A DNA stretch of 34,007 nucleotides from Fibrobacter sp. (GTDB taxonomy: Bacteria; Fibrobacterota; Fibrobacteria; Fibrobacterales; Fibrobacteraceae). The stretch spans positions 1-34,007 of the forward strand of contig NZ_JAFZKX010000049.1 in assembly GCF_017551775.1 (NCBI RefSeq). The letters run 5' to 3'. Below, piece by piece: positions 15,273-22,044 of this stretch (position 1 is the first letter of the stretch; each line of letters starts with the position of its first letter). The notes under the pieces were generated by a model that worked only from the letters and a program-made list of their open reading frames with translations, was not told where the DNA came from and searched no databases. Position numbers and translations under genes: made by a program.

Positions 15273-16376
15273 TCACTTCCAGCGGAACATTCCCGTAATG
15301 CCCGCGGGCACGGCGAACACTATCATCGGAATCTGGATGAGTTCTGTCGGCAAGAAGGCGAACATCTTGCGCTTGGAATGCAGTTTCCAGGACGCAATCA
15401 TCAGGAATACGAAATCCACGACGATTTTGGGCGCGATGCTGAAAACGCACCACTGCCACGGGAAGTCCAGGAAGGCGACGCACCACGGGCTTATGAACAT
15501 CCAGATGTAATACGTGTAGATGAGCGTGAGCAGCAAGACGTAGGCCTTGCTCTCGTAGTTCGTGCCGTTGCTGCTCCAGCGGGCGCGCTGGTTGAACAGC
15601 TGCTTCCACGTGTGTACCGGCGCGGTCTCTATTACGGCGTCCTTGTCCAGGTTGTAGCAGACCTTGGTGCCGGGAATCTTCATCATCTTGTGGATGAGCA
15701 TGTCGTCGTCGCCGCTCGAGAGGTTGATGAGGTCGCCAAATCCGCCCACCTTGAAGAACAGTTCCTTCTTGTAGGCGAGGCATGCGGCGCTCGCGACGAT
15801 CGGGTGTCCCCAGCTGAACCCGGCGGCTTCCATCGCGGTGTAGCCGAGGGTTTCGAGTTTCTGGTAAAGGTGCGGCATGGTGCGGCTGCCGTTGTTCTGC
15901 TTCGGCCCCTGCACGATGCATATCCCGTCCACGAACCGGCCCGCCATCGCGGTTATCCAGCTCTTGCGTGGGATACAGTCGGCGTCCATCGTCAAAAGCA
16001 CTTCGTTTTTCGCGATTTTGAACGCGCTTTCGAGGGCCCGCTTCTTGGGACTAGCGATTACGGGCAAATCGGGGGAGAGGCTGAGCACGCGGAACTTCGG
16101 GTGCGTCGCGGCGAATTTCTCGAGAATCTCGCGGGTGGAATCCGTGGAGCGGTCATCCACGCAGATGACTTCCCATTCGCCGGCGTAGTCCTGTTCGGCC
16201 AGCGCTTCGAGCGTGCGTTGCGCAAATTCCTCTTCGTTCCTCATTGGGACCACTACCGAGACGCTCGGGGTCGCTTTCGGCCCCTTGTAACGGTGCGTGC
16301 GGACAAGCCCTATTATGAAGAATAGGAACAGGAGCACGTAGAGTGCGGTGAGGCATGCGATGATAATACCGCCCAT
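15273..16376 (-). CDS. Membrane GT2 glycosyltransferase
   Basis: The 367-residue protein begins with a membrane helix (about 3-24) and a basic segment. A GT-A catalytic domain follows, with VSVVVPMRNEE, the CVDDRSTDST nucleotide-binding motif (Asp74/75), the metal-binding DAD (Asp131-Asp133), an SSGDDDML element (Asp223-225) and QRARW (263-267). Three or four hydrophobic segments lie between about 280 and 365. The Q-x-x-RW motif places it with processive or lipid/polysaccharide-type GT2 enzymes, so it probably transfers a sugar from a nucleotide sugar to a cell-envelope acceptor on the cytoplasmic side. Acceptor and sugar are unknown. No Shine-Dalgarno sequence is visible, and a TACATT hexamer lies 7 bases upstream of the ATG. 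Heptad arrays flank it on both sides, and no other sugar-assembly genes are adjacent except lpxA. Confidence 0.9.
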   Translation of the reverse strand: MGGIIIACLTALYVLLFLFFIIGLVRTHRYKGPKATPSVSVVVPMRNEEEFAQRTLEALAEQDYAGEWEVICVDDRSTDSTREILEKFAATHPKFRVLSLSPDLPVIASPKKRALESAFKIAKNEVLLTMDADCIPRKSWITAMAGRFVDGICIVQGPKQNNGSRTMPHLYQKLETLGYTAMEAAGFSWGHPIVASAACLAYKKELFFKVGGFGDLINLSSGDDDMLIHKMMKIPGTKVCYNLDKDAVIETAPVHTWKQLFNQRARWSSNGTNYESKAYVLLLTLIYTYYIWMFISPWCVAFLDFPWQWCVFSIAPKIVVDFVFLMIASWKLHSKRKMFAFLPTELIQIPMIVFAVPAGITGMFRWK

Positions 16377-16399
16377 GCGCGCAAATGTAGTAAAAAGAG

Positions 16400-16490
16400 T
16401 TCTTCGTTCTAAGTTCCCAGTTCCTAGAGTGAGCCTGCTTTTTTCTAAATTACCACTAGTAACTCGTAACTAGTAACTGGTAACTGCGCC
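16400..16490. repeat. Intergenic heptad (CTNNNAA) inverted array, second copy
   Basis: Four direct heptads at 16456-16483 (CTAGTAA, CTCGTAA, CTAGTAA, CTGGTAA, ending in CTGCGCC) face four minus-strand heptads at 16400-16427 (read as CTAGGAA, CTGGGAA, CTTAGAA, CGAAGAA), with a 28-base spacer. The layout copies the array at 15120-15206: opposite arm first, spacer, direct arm, then CTGC. Confidence 0.8.
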
Positions 16491-16498
16491 TTTGGCGC

Positions 16499-17275
16499 AT
16501 GCATATTATGATTCACCCGTCCGCATTTGTGAGCCCGCAAGCCAAAGTCCACGAAACAGCCTCTATTGGCCCGTGGTGCCTAGTGGACTGCGGTGCGGAG
16601 ATAGGGGAAAACGTGGTTCTCGAGTCCCGCGTGCACGTTTACGGCGGGGTCTCCGTCGGCGCGAACACCCATGTCTATGACGGGGCCATCCTCGGCGCTC
16701 CTCCGCAAGATTTGAAATATGCGGGTGAGCCGACACGCCTCAGCATTGGCGAAAACTGCACCATCCGCGAGTACTGTACGCTCAACCGCGGTACGGTCCA
16801 GGGGGGCGGCTGCACGCGCGTTGCAGACAAAGTATTGGTCATGGCTTACTCGCACATCGCACACGATTGCGACATCCGCGAAGGTGTCGTCATCGCGAAC
16901 GGCTGCCAGATTGGCGGGCACGTGCGAATCGGCGAATATGCGACCCTCGGGGGCGTTACCGGAATCCAGCAGCGTAACCAGGTGGGCGCCTATGCCTTCG
17001 TGGGCGGCACGCACAAGGTGGACCGCGACGTGCCCCCCTGCACCAAGGCGTACGGGAGCCCCATCCGCTTCGGCGGGCTCAACCTGCATGCGCTCCGCTT
17101 GCACCCGGACCTGTTCCCCGAAGAGCGTGTCGAGGCGCTTTCCCGCGCTTACCGGGAACTCTACCGCAGCGGCCGCCCCGTATCCGAGGTTGTCGAGGAA
17201 CTGAAAAAAGGCCCGGAACTCCTGTTCCAAGCCTTTTTCGACGAGCATTGGGGCGGCACTCTCGTTCGCCCGTAG
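16499..17275 (+). CDS. lpxA: LpxA: acyl-ACP--UDP-N-acetylglucosamine O-acyltransferase
   Basis: The 258-residue protein is a left-handed beta-helix acyltransferase with hexapeptide repeats from about 10 to 185 and a helical C-terminus. By hand alignment with E. coli LpxA (offset 3), the catalytic His125 is His122 (SHIAHDC) and His122 and His144 are His119 and His141. The position of His160 is Gln157 (GIQQRN instead of AVHQF). Gly at the position of E. coli Gly173, part of the chain-length ruler, is kept. The enzyme performs the first step of lipid A synthesis in the cytoplasm. M4 (16508) is an alternative start that matches E. coli better. It stands apart from the usual lpxD/fabZ/lpxB neighbours and has no clear ribosome-binding site. 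Confidence 0.9.
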   Translation: MHIMIHPSAFVSPQAKVHETASIGPWCLVDCGAEIGENVVLESRVHVYGGVSVGANTHVYDGAILGAPPQDLKYAGEPTRLSIGENCTIREYCTLNRGTVQGGGCTRVADKVLVMAYSHIAHDCDIREGVVIANGCQIGGHVRIGEYATLGGVTGIQQRNQVGAYAFVGGTHKVDRDVPPCTKAYGSPIRFGGLNLHALRLHPDLFPEERVEALSRAYRELYRSGRPVSEVVEELKKGPELLFQAFFDEHWGGTLVRP

Positions 17276-17286
17276 CTAAAGCTTCT

Positions 17287-18462
17287 TTAGATGGTCGGGA
17301 ACGCCTTTACTGTGTAGGCGTCGAACGTCTTTTTCATTTCGGGGAACCATTCACCGGCTTCCTGGTTGTAAGCCTGGAACCCGCTGGTCTTGCCGTAGGC
17401 CCAGTAGTGCCAGCTGATGCCGTAGCTTTCGGCGGCCTTGATGACGTACTGTGTCCATTGCGCGCGCATGGCTTCGCTCGGGGCATCAGCTCCGCATTTC
17501 GAACCATTGCGGCCGATTGCGCCGAATTCGCCCATGTTCATGGGAACGCCGTGTGTGCCGTCTGTATCGGGGTAGTACGCTTTGGCGGAATCGACATACG
17601 ATTTGAAATCCCTTCCAATCTGGGTCAGGTCGGAGCTCGTGATTCCCGCTCCGCAGGGGTACGTGGTGGCGGTACCCTGGTGGGTGAACTCATAGGGATC
17701 GTAGTAGTGACCGCTCACGATGATGTTGCCGTCCTGGGGAAGGTCGAGCTGCTTGATGGCGGCGAACTTGGAGTAGCCGTTGCCCTCGAACATGATGGTC
17801 TTGGTCTGGGTTACGGCGCGGATGGCGTTGTAGCAGGCCGTCATGATGGCGTTCACGGTCGAACTCTTCTTGATGTCGTGCGGTTCGTTCATGATTTCGT
17901 AGACGAGCAGGCTATCCGGGAATTCGTTCAGCGCTGCCGCCACCTGGGTCCACATGATGACGAACCTGTTCAGTTCTTCGTTGAAGGCCACGGGATCGTC
18001 CTCGTAGTGTACCGCGGCGTAGTTCATGTCGTTGTAATGGTGGAAATTGACGATAACCGCAAGTCCGAGGCTGTGCGCGATTGCGATGTCTTCCTTGACG
18101 CCGGCGAGGCGCAGCGGGTCGATGTTGCCGTCGATATCGGCATCCTGTTCCCAACGTACGGGAAGGCGCACGGAATTGAAACCGGCTGCCTTGATAATCT
18201 GGAAGTCCTCGTCCTTGATGCAGTTGCCCCAGCCGCAGTCAGCGTTCGCGCCGGTGCCAACGGATTCCCAGGAGTTGCCGAGGTTGATGCCGTGGCCGAG
18301 CCTCTGGTTCATGGCTCTGCCCTTGGAGTAGTCGACCGCCGGGTGGCTCTTGGTATTCTTGTCATCGTTTTCCGAAGCCTGGTTTAGACCCCCGCCGCCT
18401 GAGTTGCAGCCTGCGAGGATTAATGCGGTCGAAAGAGCGATAATGTATTTGTAAAAAAGCAT
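17287..18462 (-). CDS. GH5 endoglucanase lipoprotein
   Basis: The 391-residue product has a lipoprotein signal ending in LAGC (Cys19), then a Gly/Asn-rich linker to about 45 and a single GH5 (beta/alpha)8 catalytic domain to the end. Typical landmarks are INLGNSWE (60-66), SVRLPVRW (97-104) and FHHYND (140-145). The acid/base is Glu193 (YEIMNEPH) and the nucleophile Glu312 (MGEFGA). It probably cleaves beta-1,4-glucans while anchored to a membrane; the number of glucose units or preference for other glucans cannot be told from sequence. AGGTGAT just before the ATG is a good ribosome-binding site. It is divergent from the surface-protein operon at 18712 and shares its 249-base upstream region, so joint regulation is possible. 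Confidence 0.94.
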   Translation of the reverse strand: MLFYKYIIALSTALILAGCNSGGGGLNQASENDDKNTKSHPAVDYSKGRAMNQRLGHGINLGNSWESVGTGANADCGWGNCIKDEDFQIIKAAGFNSVRLPVRWEQDADIDGNIDPLRLAGVKEDIAIAHSLGLAVIVNFHHYNDMNYAAVHYEDDPVAFNEELNRFVIMWTQVAAALNEFPDSLLVYEIMNEPHDIKKSSTVNAIMTACYNAIRAVTQTKTIMFEGNGYSKFAAIKQLDLPQDGNIIVSGHYYDPYEFTHQGTATTYPCGAGITSSDLTQIGRDFKSYVDSAKAYYPDTDGTHGVPMNMGEFGAIGRNGSKCGADAPSEAMRAQWTQYVIKAAESYGISWHYWAYGKTSGFQAYNQEAGEWFPEMKKTFDAYTVKAFPTI

Positions 18463-18579
18463 GGATCACCTGTCGTTGGTAGTTCTATACTGAAATTTAG
18501 ACATATTCGTCCTTGTAGGGATATGTTTTTAAAATAATTCGGTTACGATAGTAAACGAGTGATAATTTGTAAAATGTGA

Positions 18580-18595
18580 AAAAAACATGTTTTTT
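18580..18595. promoter_or_regulatory. 16-bp perfect palindrome between the GH5 gene and the surface operon
   Basis: AAAAAACATGTTTTTT is a perfect palindrome in the AT-rich divergent intergenic region (18463-18711), with looser matches outward (GTG before, CAC after). It is about 120 bases from each start codon and could be an operator for both units. This is inference. Confidence 0.4.
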
Positions 18596-18673
18596 ACCAC
18601 ATCATTTGTCATGTTTACACGTATGAGTACACTTTTTCAAAAAAAAAGGTAGTACAATGTCCAAAAAACAAGT

Positions 18674-18679
18674 TATATT
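18674..18679 (+). promoter_or_regulatory. Probable -10 element of the six-gene surface operon
   Basis: TATATT, 32 bases before the ATG at 18712 and upstream of the GGAGA ribosome-binding sequence at 18696. The -35 region is unclear. Confidence 0.5.
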
Positions 18680-18711
18680 GTAAGCCATTGAATTTGGAGA
18701 TTTTGTACCAT

Positions 18712-19449
18712 ATGAAATCACATCTGCAGACCATCATCTGGAAGTGCGCCGTGGGCTCGCTTCTTCTTGCGTCTTTCTCCTTTGCGAGTTTCAGCGACTT
18801 TAGGGATAGAGATAATTCCCGCTTCGTTACACGCGAGGCTAAACCTTTCCGTCCAGACAAGGACGTGGTAAGCGTCGTCATGCGCGAAGCCATCCCCCGC
18901 GGCGGTGGATATACCTACCAGTACCCGCGTGAAAACCCTGAACCGATCCTCACGGATAAGTACGCCATGGAAGGTGCTCTTTCCATGGAAATTGAGCTTA
19001 TCGCGAGCGACTATTCCGGTGTGGCTATCTGTATTGCCGGTTCCGTGGACCTTACCCCCTATTTTGAGGAAGGCGTCCTCGAGTTCTGGATCAAGGGCGA
19101 CAAGGGCGGTGAAAACGCTCTGTTCGTGCTCGTCGACGACGGCGTGAAGAGCAACGGTGAATCCCTTCAGGTGAAGCTCCGCTCCAAGAGCCTCGGTGAA
19201 ATCACCACCGAATGGAAGCATTTCAGCATTCCGCTCAAGCTGTTCGGCAAGACCGGTGTGTACTGGGACGCGAAGAACACCCGCGAAGTCATGCTCCCGT
19301 TCTCTTGGGAAAACTTCAAGGGCTTCCGTCTCGAAGTCCGCAAGGATGAGAACGAGTCCTTCAAGGTCTGGATTGACGATATCGTAATCAAGAAGCACGG
19401 CAAGGCTTACGAAGGCCCGGCCAACTACCCGTTCCGCAACGCAATTTAA
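18712..19449 (+). CDS. Secreted carbohydrate-binding-like protein, first gene of the surface operon
   Basis: ATG 18712 is chosen over the upstream in-frame TTG at 18688 because GGAGA lies 11 bases before it and the signal peptide then begins at residue 1 (245 residues, cleavage near SFA-SF, about 26). The mature part looks like one beta-sandwich. The run from about 110 to 225 (GVLEFWIKGDKGG, the 'EWKHFSIPL' strand, 'FKGFRLEVRKDE', 'KVWIDDIVI') resembles the galactose-binding-like fold of CBM11/CBM30-type modules and of CIA30-like domains. No catalytic residues were recognised. A role in binding plant polysaccharide or an outer-membrane partner is inferred from the fold and from the three outer-membrane protein genes that follow, the first starting 9 bases after the stop. 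Confidence 0.8.
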   Translation: MKSHLQTIIWKCAVGSLLLASFSFASFSDFRDRDNSRFVTREAKPFRPDKDVVSVVMREAIPRGGGYTYQYPRENPEPILTDKYAMEGALSMEIELIASDYSGVAICIAGSVDLTPYFEEGVLEFWIKGDKGGENALFVLVDDGVKSNGESLQVKLRSKSLGEITTEWKHFSIPLKLFGKTGVYWDAKNTREVMLPFSWENFKGFRLEVRKDENESFKVWIDDIVIKKHGKAYEGPANYPFRNAI

Positions 19450-19458
19450 GAGGTCCCC

Positions 19459-22026
19459 ATGCGTAAATTACCGTTACTCTTTACGACTTTGCTTTGCTCT
19501 TCCCTCGCTTTTGCGCAGGAAACCGAAGATGCGCTGGATGCTAGCGTCCCTGAGACCGAAGCGGTTGAAGAAGCCGCTCCTGCCGAGGAAGCTGTTGCCT
19601 CTGAAGAATCTGCTCCTGCTGAAGAAGCCGCTCCCGCCGAGGAAGCCGTTGCTTCTGAAGAATCTGCTCCTGCCGAAGAAGCCGCTCCGGTAGAGGAAGC
19701 CGCTGCCGAGGAACCGGCTGTCGAGGAAGCCGCTCCGGTTGAAGAAGCCGCGGCCGAACCGGCACCCGAGGAAGCCCCCAAGAAGGAATTCGCTTCGGCT
19801 GCACCTACGGCAGTACCTGCCGCCGTGGTCGACGCTCCGGCAACCAAGCCTGCCGAAGAACAGTTGAAGACCATCGAAGACAATATGGACAATATTGCCG
19901 AAAACATGGAATCCACGCTGATGGGCAAGGATGACGCCCCTCTCGCTGTTTCCGGTTTCATGGCGTTCCGTCTCAAGAACTTCCACTATTCCGAACCTTC
20001 CGAGTACTTTGCTAGCGATAAGGCTCGTACCTCTGTCGACGCTATGTTCAAGGCGAACATTGTCGCGATGCCGAACTCCTACATGACCCTCTGGACGAAC
20101 CTCACGTTCCCGTTCGACCTCTCGGGTTTCTTCTCTAACAACCTCGGTTCTCAGCCGACCAACGTGCCCACGTCTAACGAACGCGTGCTGTTCGACCACT
20201 CTACCGACTACTACTCCTCCACGATCGATGAAGAAATGAACTTCGGTATCGATATCCGTGCTGGCGTGTTCGGTGCCTATGTCACGGCGGGCGGCGTCAT
20301 CTGGGCGAACTCTTCTCCGCTCACCATGTGGGAGCGCGAAACCATGCCCCGCTTTGGTTGGGTGTACGAAACCTTCGAAGACGAAAAGACTGTTAGCACC
20401 TACTACAAGGAAAAGGTGTTCAAGCCGGTCAAGGAAGGCGGCCGTGCCTTCTGGACCAACCGCTCCTTCGGTGGCGTTTTCCTGAGTGTTTACCAGTTGC
20501 CGTTCGACTTGACCGCCCAGGCGATGGTGTCCCAGCCGGCTGACATGGACGTCGGTACTCGTGACGGTCTGCGCATGTACGGTGGCCAGCCGGGTGAACT
20601 CGAAATGTCCGGTGACTATGATCTCCGCGGCGCCGTCTACCATGGCCGCATTGCGAAGAACAAGATTGCCGAGAACCTGACAATCGGTGCCAACTACATG
20701 GGCGTCGTCTTTGACGAGGCTGTCGTGTACGAACCGGAATTCTACGGCCAGTACAATGCGTTGAGTGTTGATCCTTACATCATGAACACGCATGTGGCCT
20801 CCATCGACTTCAAGGGCAATGTCACCCCGAAGCTCTACCTCATGGCCGACGTGGCCTTGAGCTTGACGGATTCCCTCAAGTTCTACAAGGGTGAAGGTGC
20901 CAAGCATAACTCCGGCTACCAGGAAGACACTTACAAAACGAAATGGAACACTCCGCAGGTCGGTGTGTACGTGAAGGCCCAGAGCAAGTACCTCGAAGGC
21001 TGGCCGATGACTCTCGAAGCCATCTTCCTCCAGAAGGACTTCTACTCTCCGTTCTCCATGTCCAACCCCTCTCGCTTCCTTGCTTGGCGCAAGGATGAAT
21101 TCGCCCTCAACTCCGGTTCTATGCGCTATACCCCCAACATGGCGGGTCTTAACCTGAAGATCGAACCGGAATTCAACCGCGGACACCTCGATATCCAGTA
21201 CGGCTTGCACAGCCAGGTCGAAGAGGGTGACGACGTGTTGCTCTTCAACTACCGCTTGAACGGCCGCAACCTCTGGGAATCTTCGAACTCTTGGACCAAG
21301 CACAAGCCGCTCTTCTGGGCCGACTCGGGTAACGCTATTTACAACGGCTACGTGGAACGTGCCGGTGTGCTCACTCCGGGTGTCGGCGTGAAGATGACCC
21401 GCCAGCAGGGTGGTCTCCGCGGTGGTACGTGGGAAATGTGGGAAACCTTCGTCGCTTACGAAAATGCCCAGCAGATTCAGGACTCCGTTGTCCCGAGCCA
21501 CACCAAGTGGTCCAGCTACCTCTCCCTCGCGGGCGGCTATGATATCGGCCACTGGTTCGGTACCGACAGGAACATCGTGATGAGCGGTTATGCCTCTATT
21601 TCCGGTGTCTCCAAGACTATTGCCCCGATTGCTTACAGCGAATCTCAGAGTGACATGCTCTTGTGGAGCTTCTACGGTCAGCTTGAACCCGCCATCGCGG
21701 TGACGCCGACCTTCCACCTTGTGGGCATCCTCGGTCTCGAATCGTTCCGTTCCGAATACGGCTACATCATCGACTATGCGTCCAACAACATCGAAAAGTC
21801 CACTCCGAAGAAGCCGACGCATTACAACGATGTGAACACGATGCTGTACCGCAAGGCTCCTATCAATTACCTCGAAACGGCTCTCGGTCTCGGTTTCGAC
21901 TGGAACTTTGCCGACCGTGCCGGTATCCATGTCCGCTACAAGTGGGCTACACATTCCGACGAGACGGAGCCTGACAACGATTGGAAGGGCCATTACATCT
22001 ACGCCGAAACTAAAGTATGGTTCTAA
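19459..22026 (+). CDS. Outer-membrane beta-barrel protein with E/A/P-rich periplasmic segment
   Basis: AAGAGGT 5 bases before the ATG supports the start. The 855-residue product has a signal peptide (cleavage near AFA-QE, residue 19-20). A Glu/Ala/Pro-rich low-complexity region (about 30-110) includes an 18-residue unit repeated twice (37-54, 55-72), followed by a short predicted coiled coil (about 131-158). From about 165 the sequence alternates hydrophobic and polar residues like beta strands and ends in Phe, as outer-membrane barrels do. The element SSPLT (285-289) corresponds to YSPLT of the next two genes, so the three are likely distant paralogues. The E/A/P region could span the periplasm. 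Substrate, if it is a porin, is unknown. Confidence 0.82.
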   Translation: MRKLPLLFTTLLCSSLAFAQETEDALDASVPETEAVEEAAPAEEAVASEESAPAEEAAPAEEAVASEESAPAEEAAPVEEAAAEEPAVEEAAPVEEAAAEPAPEEAPKKEFASAAPTAVPAAVVDAPATKPAEEQLKTIEDNMDNIAENMESTLMGKDDAPLAVSGFMAFRLKNFHYSEPSEYFASDKARTSVDAMFKANIVAMPNSYMTLWTNLTFPFDLSGFFSNNLGSQPTNVPTSNERVLFDHSTDYYSSTIDEEMNFGIDIRAGVFGAYVTAGGVIWANSSPLTMWERETMPRFGWVYETFEDEKTVSTYYKEKVFKPVKEGGRAFWTNRSFGGVFLSVYQLPFDLTAQAMVSQPADMDVGTRDGLRMYGGQPGELEMSGDYDLRGAVYHGRIAKNKIAENLTIGANYMGVVFDEAVVYEPEFYGQYNALSVDPYIMNTHVASIDFKGNVTPKLYLMADVALSLTDSLKFYKGEGAKHNSGYQEDTYKTKWNTPQVGVYVKAQSKYLEGWPMTLEAIFLQKDFYSPFSMSNPSRFLAWRKDEFALNSGSMRYTPNMAGLNLKIEPEFNRGHLDIQYGLHSQVEEGDDVLLFNYRLNGRNLWESSNSWTKHKPLFWADSGNAIYNGYVERAGVLTPGVGVKMTRQQGGLRGGTWEMWETFVAYENAQQIQDSVVPSHTKWSSYLSLAGGYDIGHWFGTDRNIVMSGYASISGVSKTIAPIAYSESQSDMLLWSFYGQLEPAIAVTPTFHLVGILGLESFRSEYGYIIDYASNNIEKSTPKKPTHYNDVNTMLYRKAPINYLETALGLGFDWNFADRAGIHVRYKWATHSDETEPDNDWKGHYIYAETKVWF
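19567..19674 (+). repeat. Two tandem 54-bp coding repeats
   Basis: Each encodes the same 18-residue unit (EEAAPAEEAVASEESAPA). Silent differences between the copies show that they are not a very recent duplication. Further partial units follow to about 19780. Confidence 0.8.
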
Positions 22027-22044
22027 TGGAGGCGCGATAAGAGT

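Noticed and set aside
15120-16483. Heptad arrays as a CRISPR
   Set aside because: Units are 7 bases with no spacers of CRISPR length, and no cas genes are present.
17276-17286. Terminator between lpxA and the GH5 gene
   Set aside because: The 11-base gap is too short and has no hairpin with a T run.
19474-21993. Very long open frame antisense to the first outer-membrane protein gene
   Set aside because: It mirrors the codon bias of the real gene, has no signal or ribosome-binding site, and its product is a composition-driven His/Val/Arg/Gly-rich string. The same applies to antisense frames over 2294-3850, 6833-8500, 22066-23880, 24295-25812 and 29172-31157.
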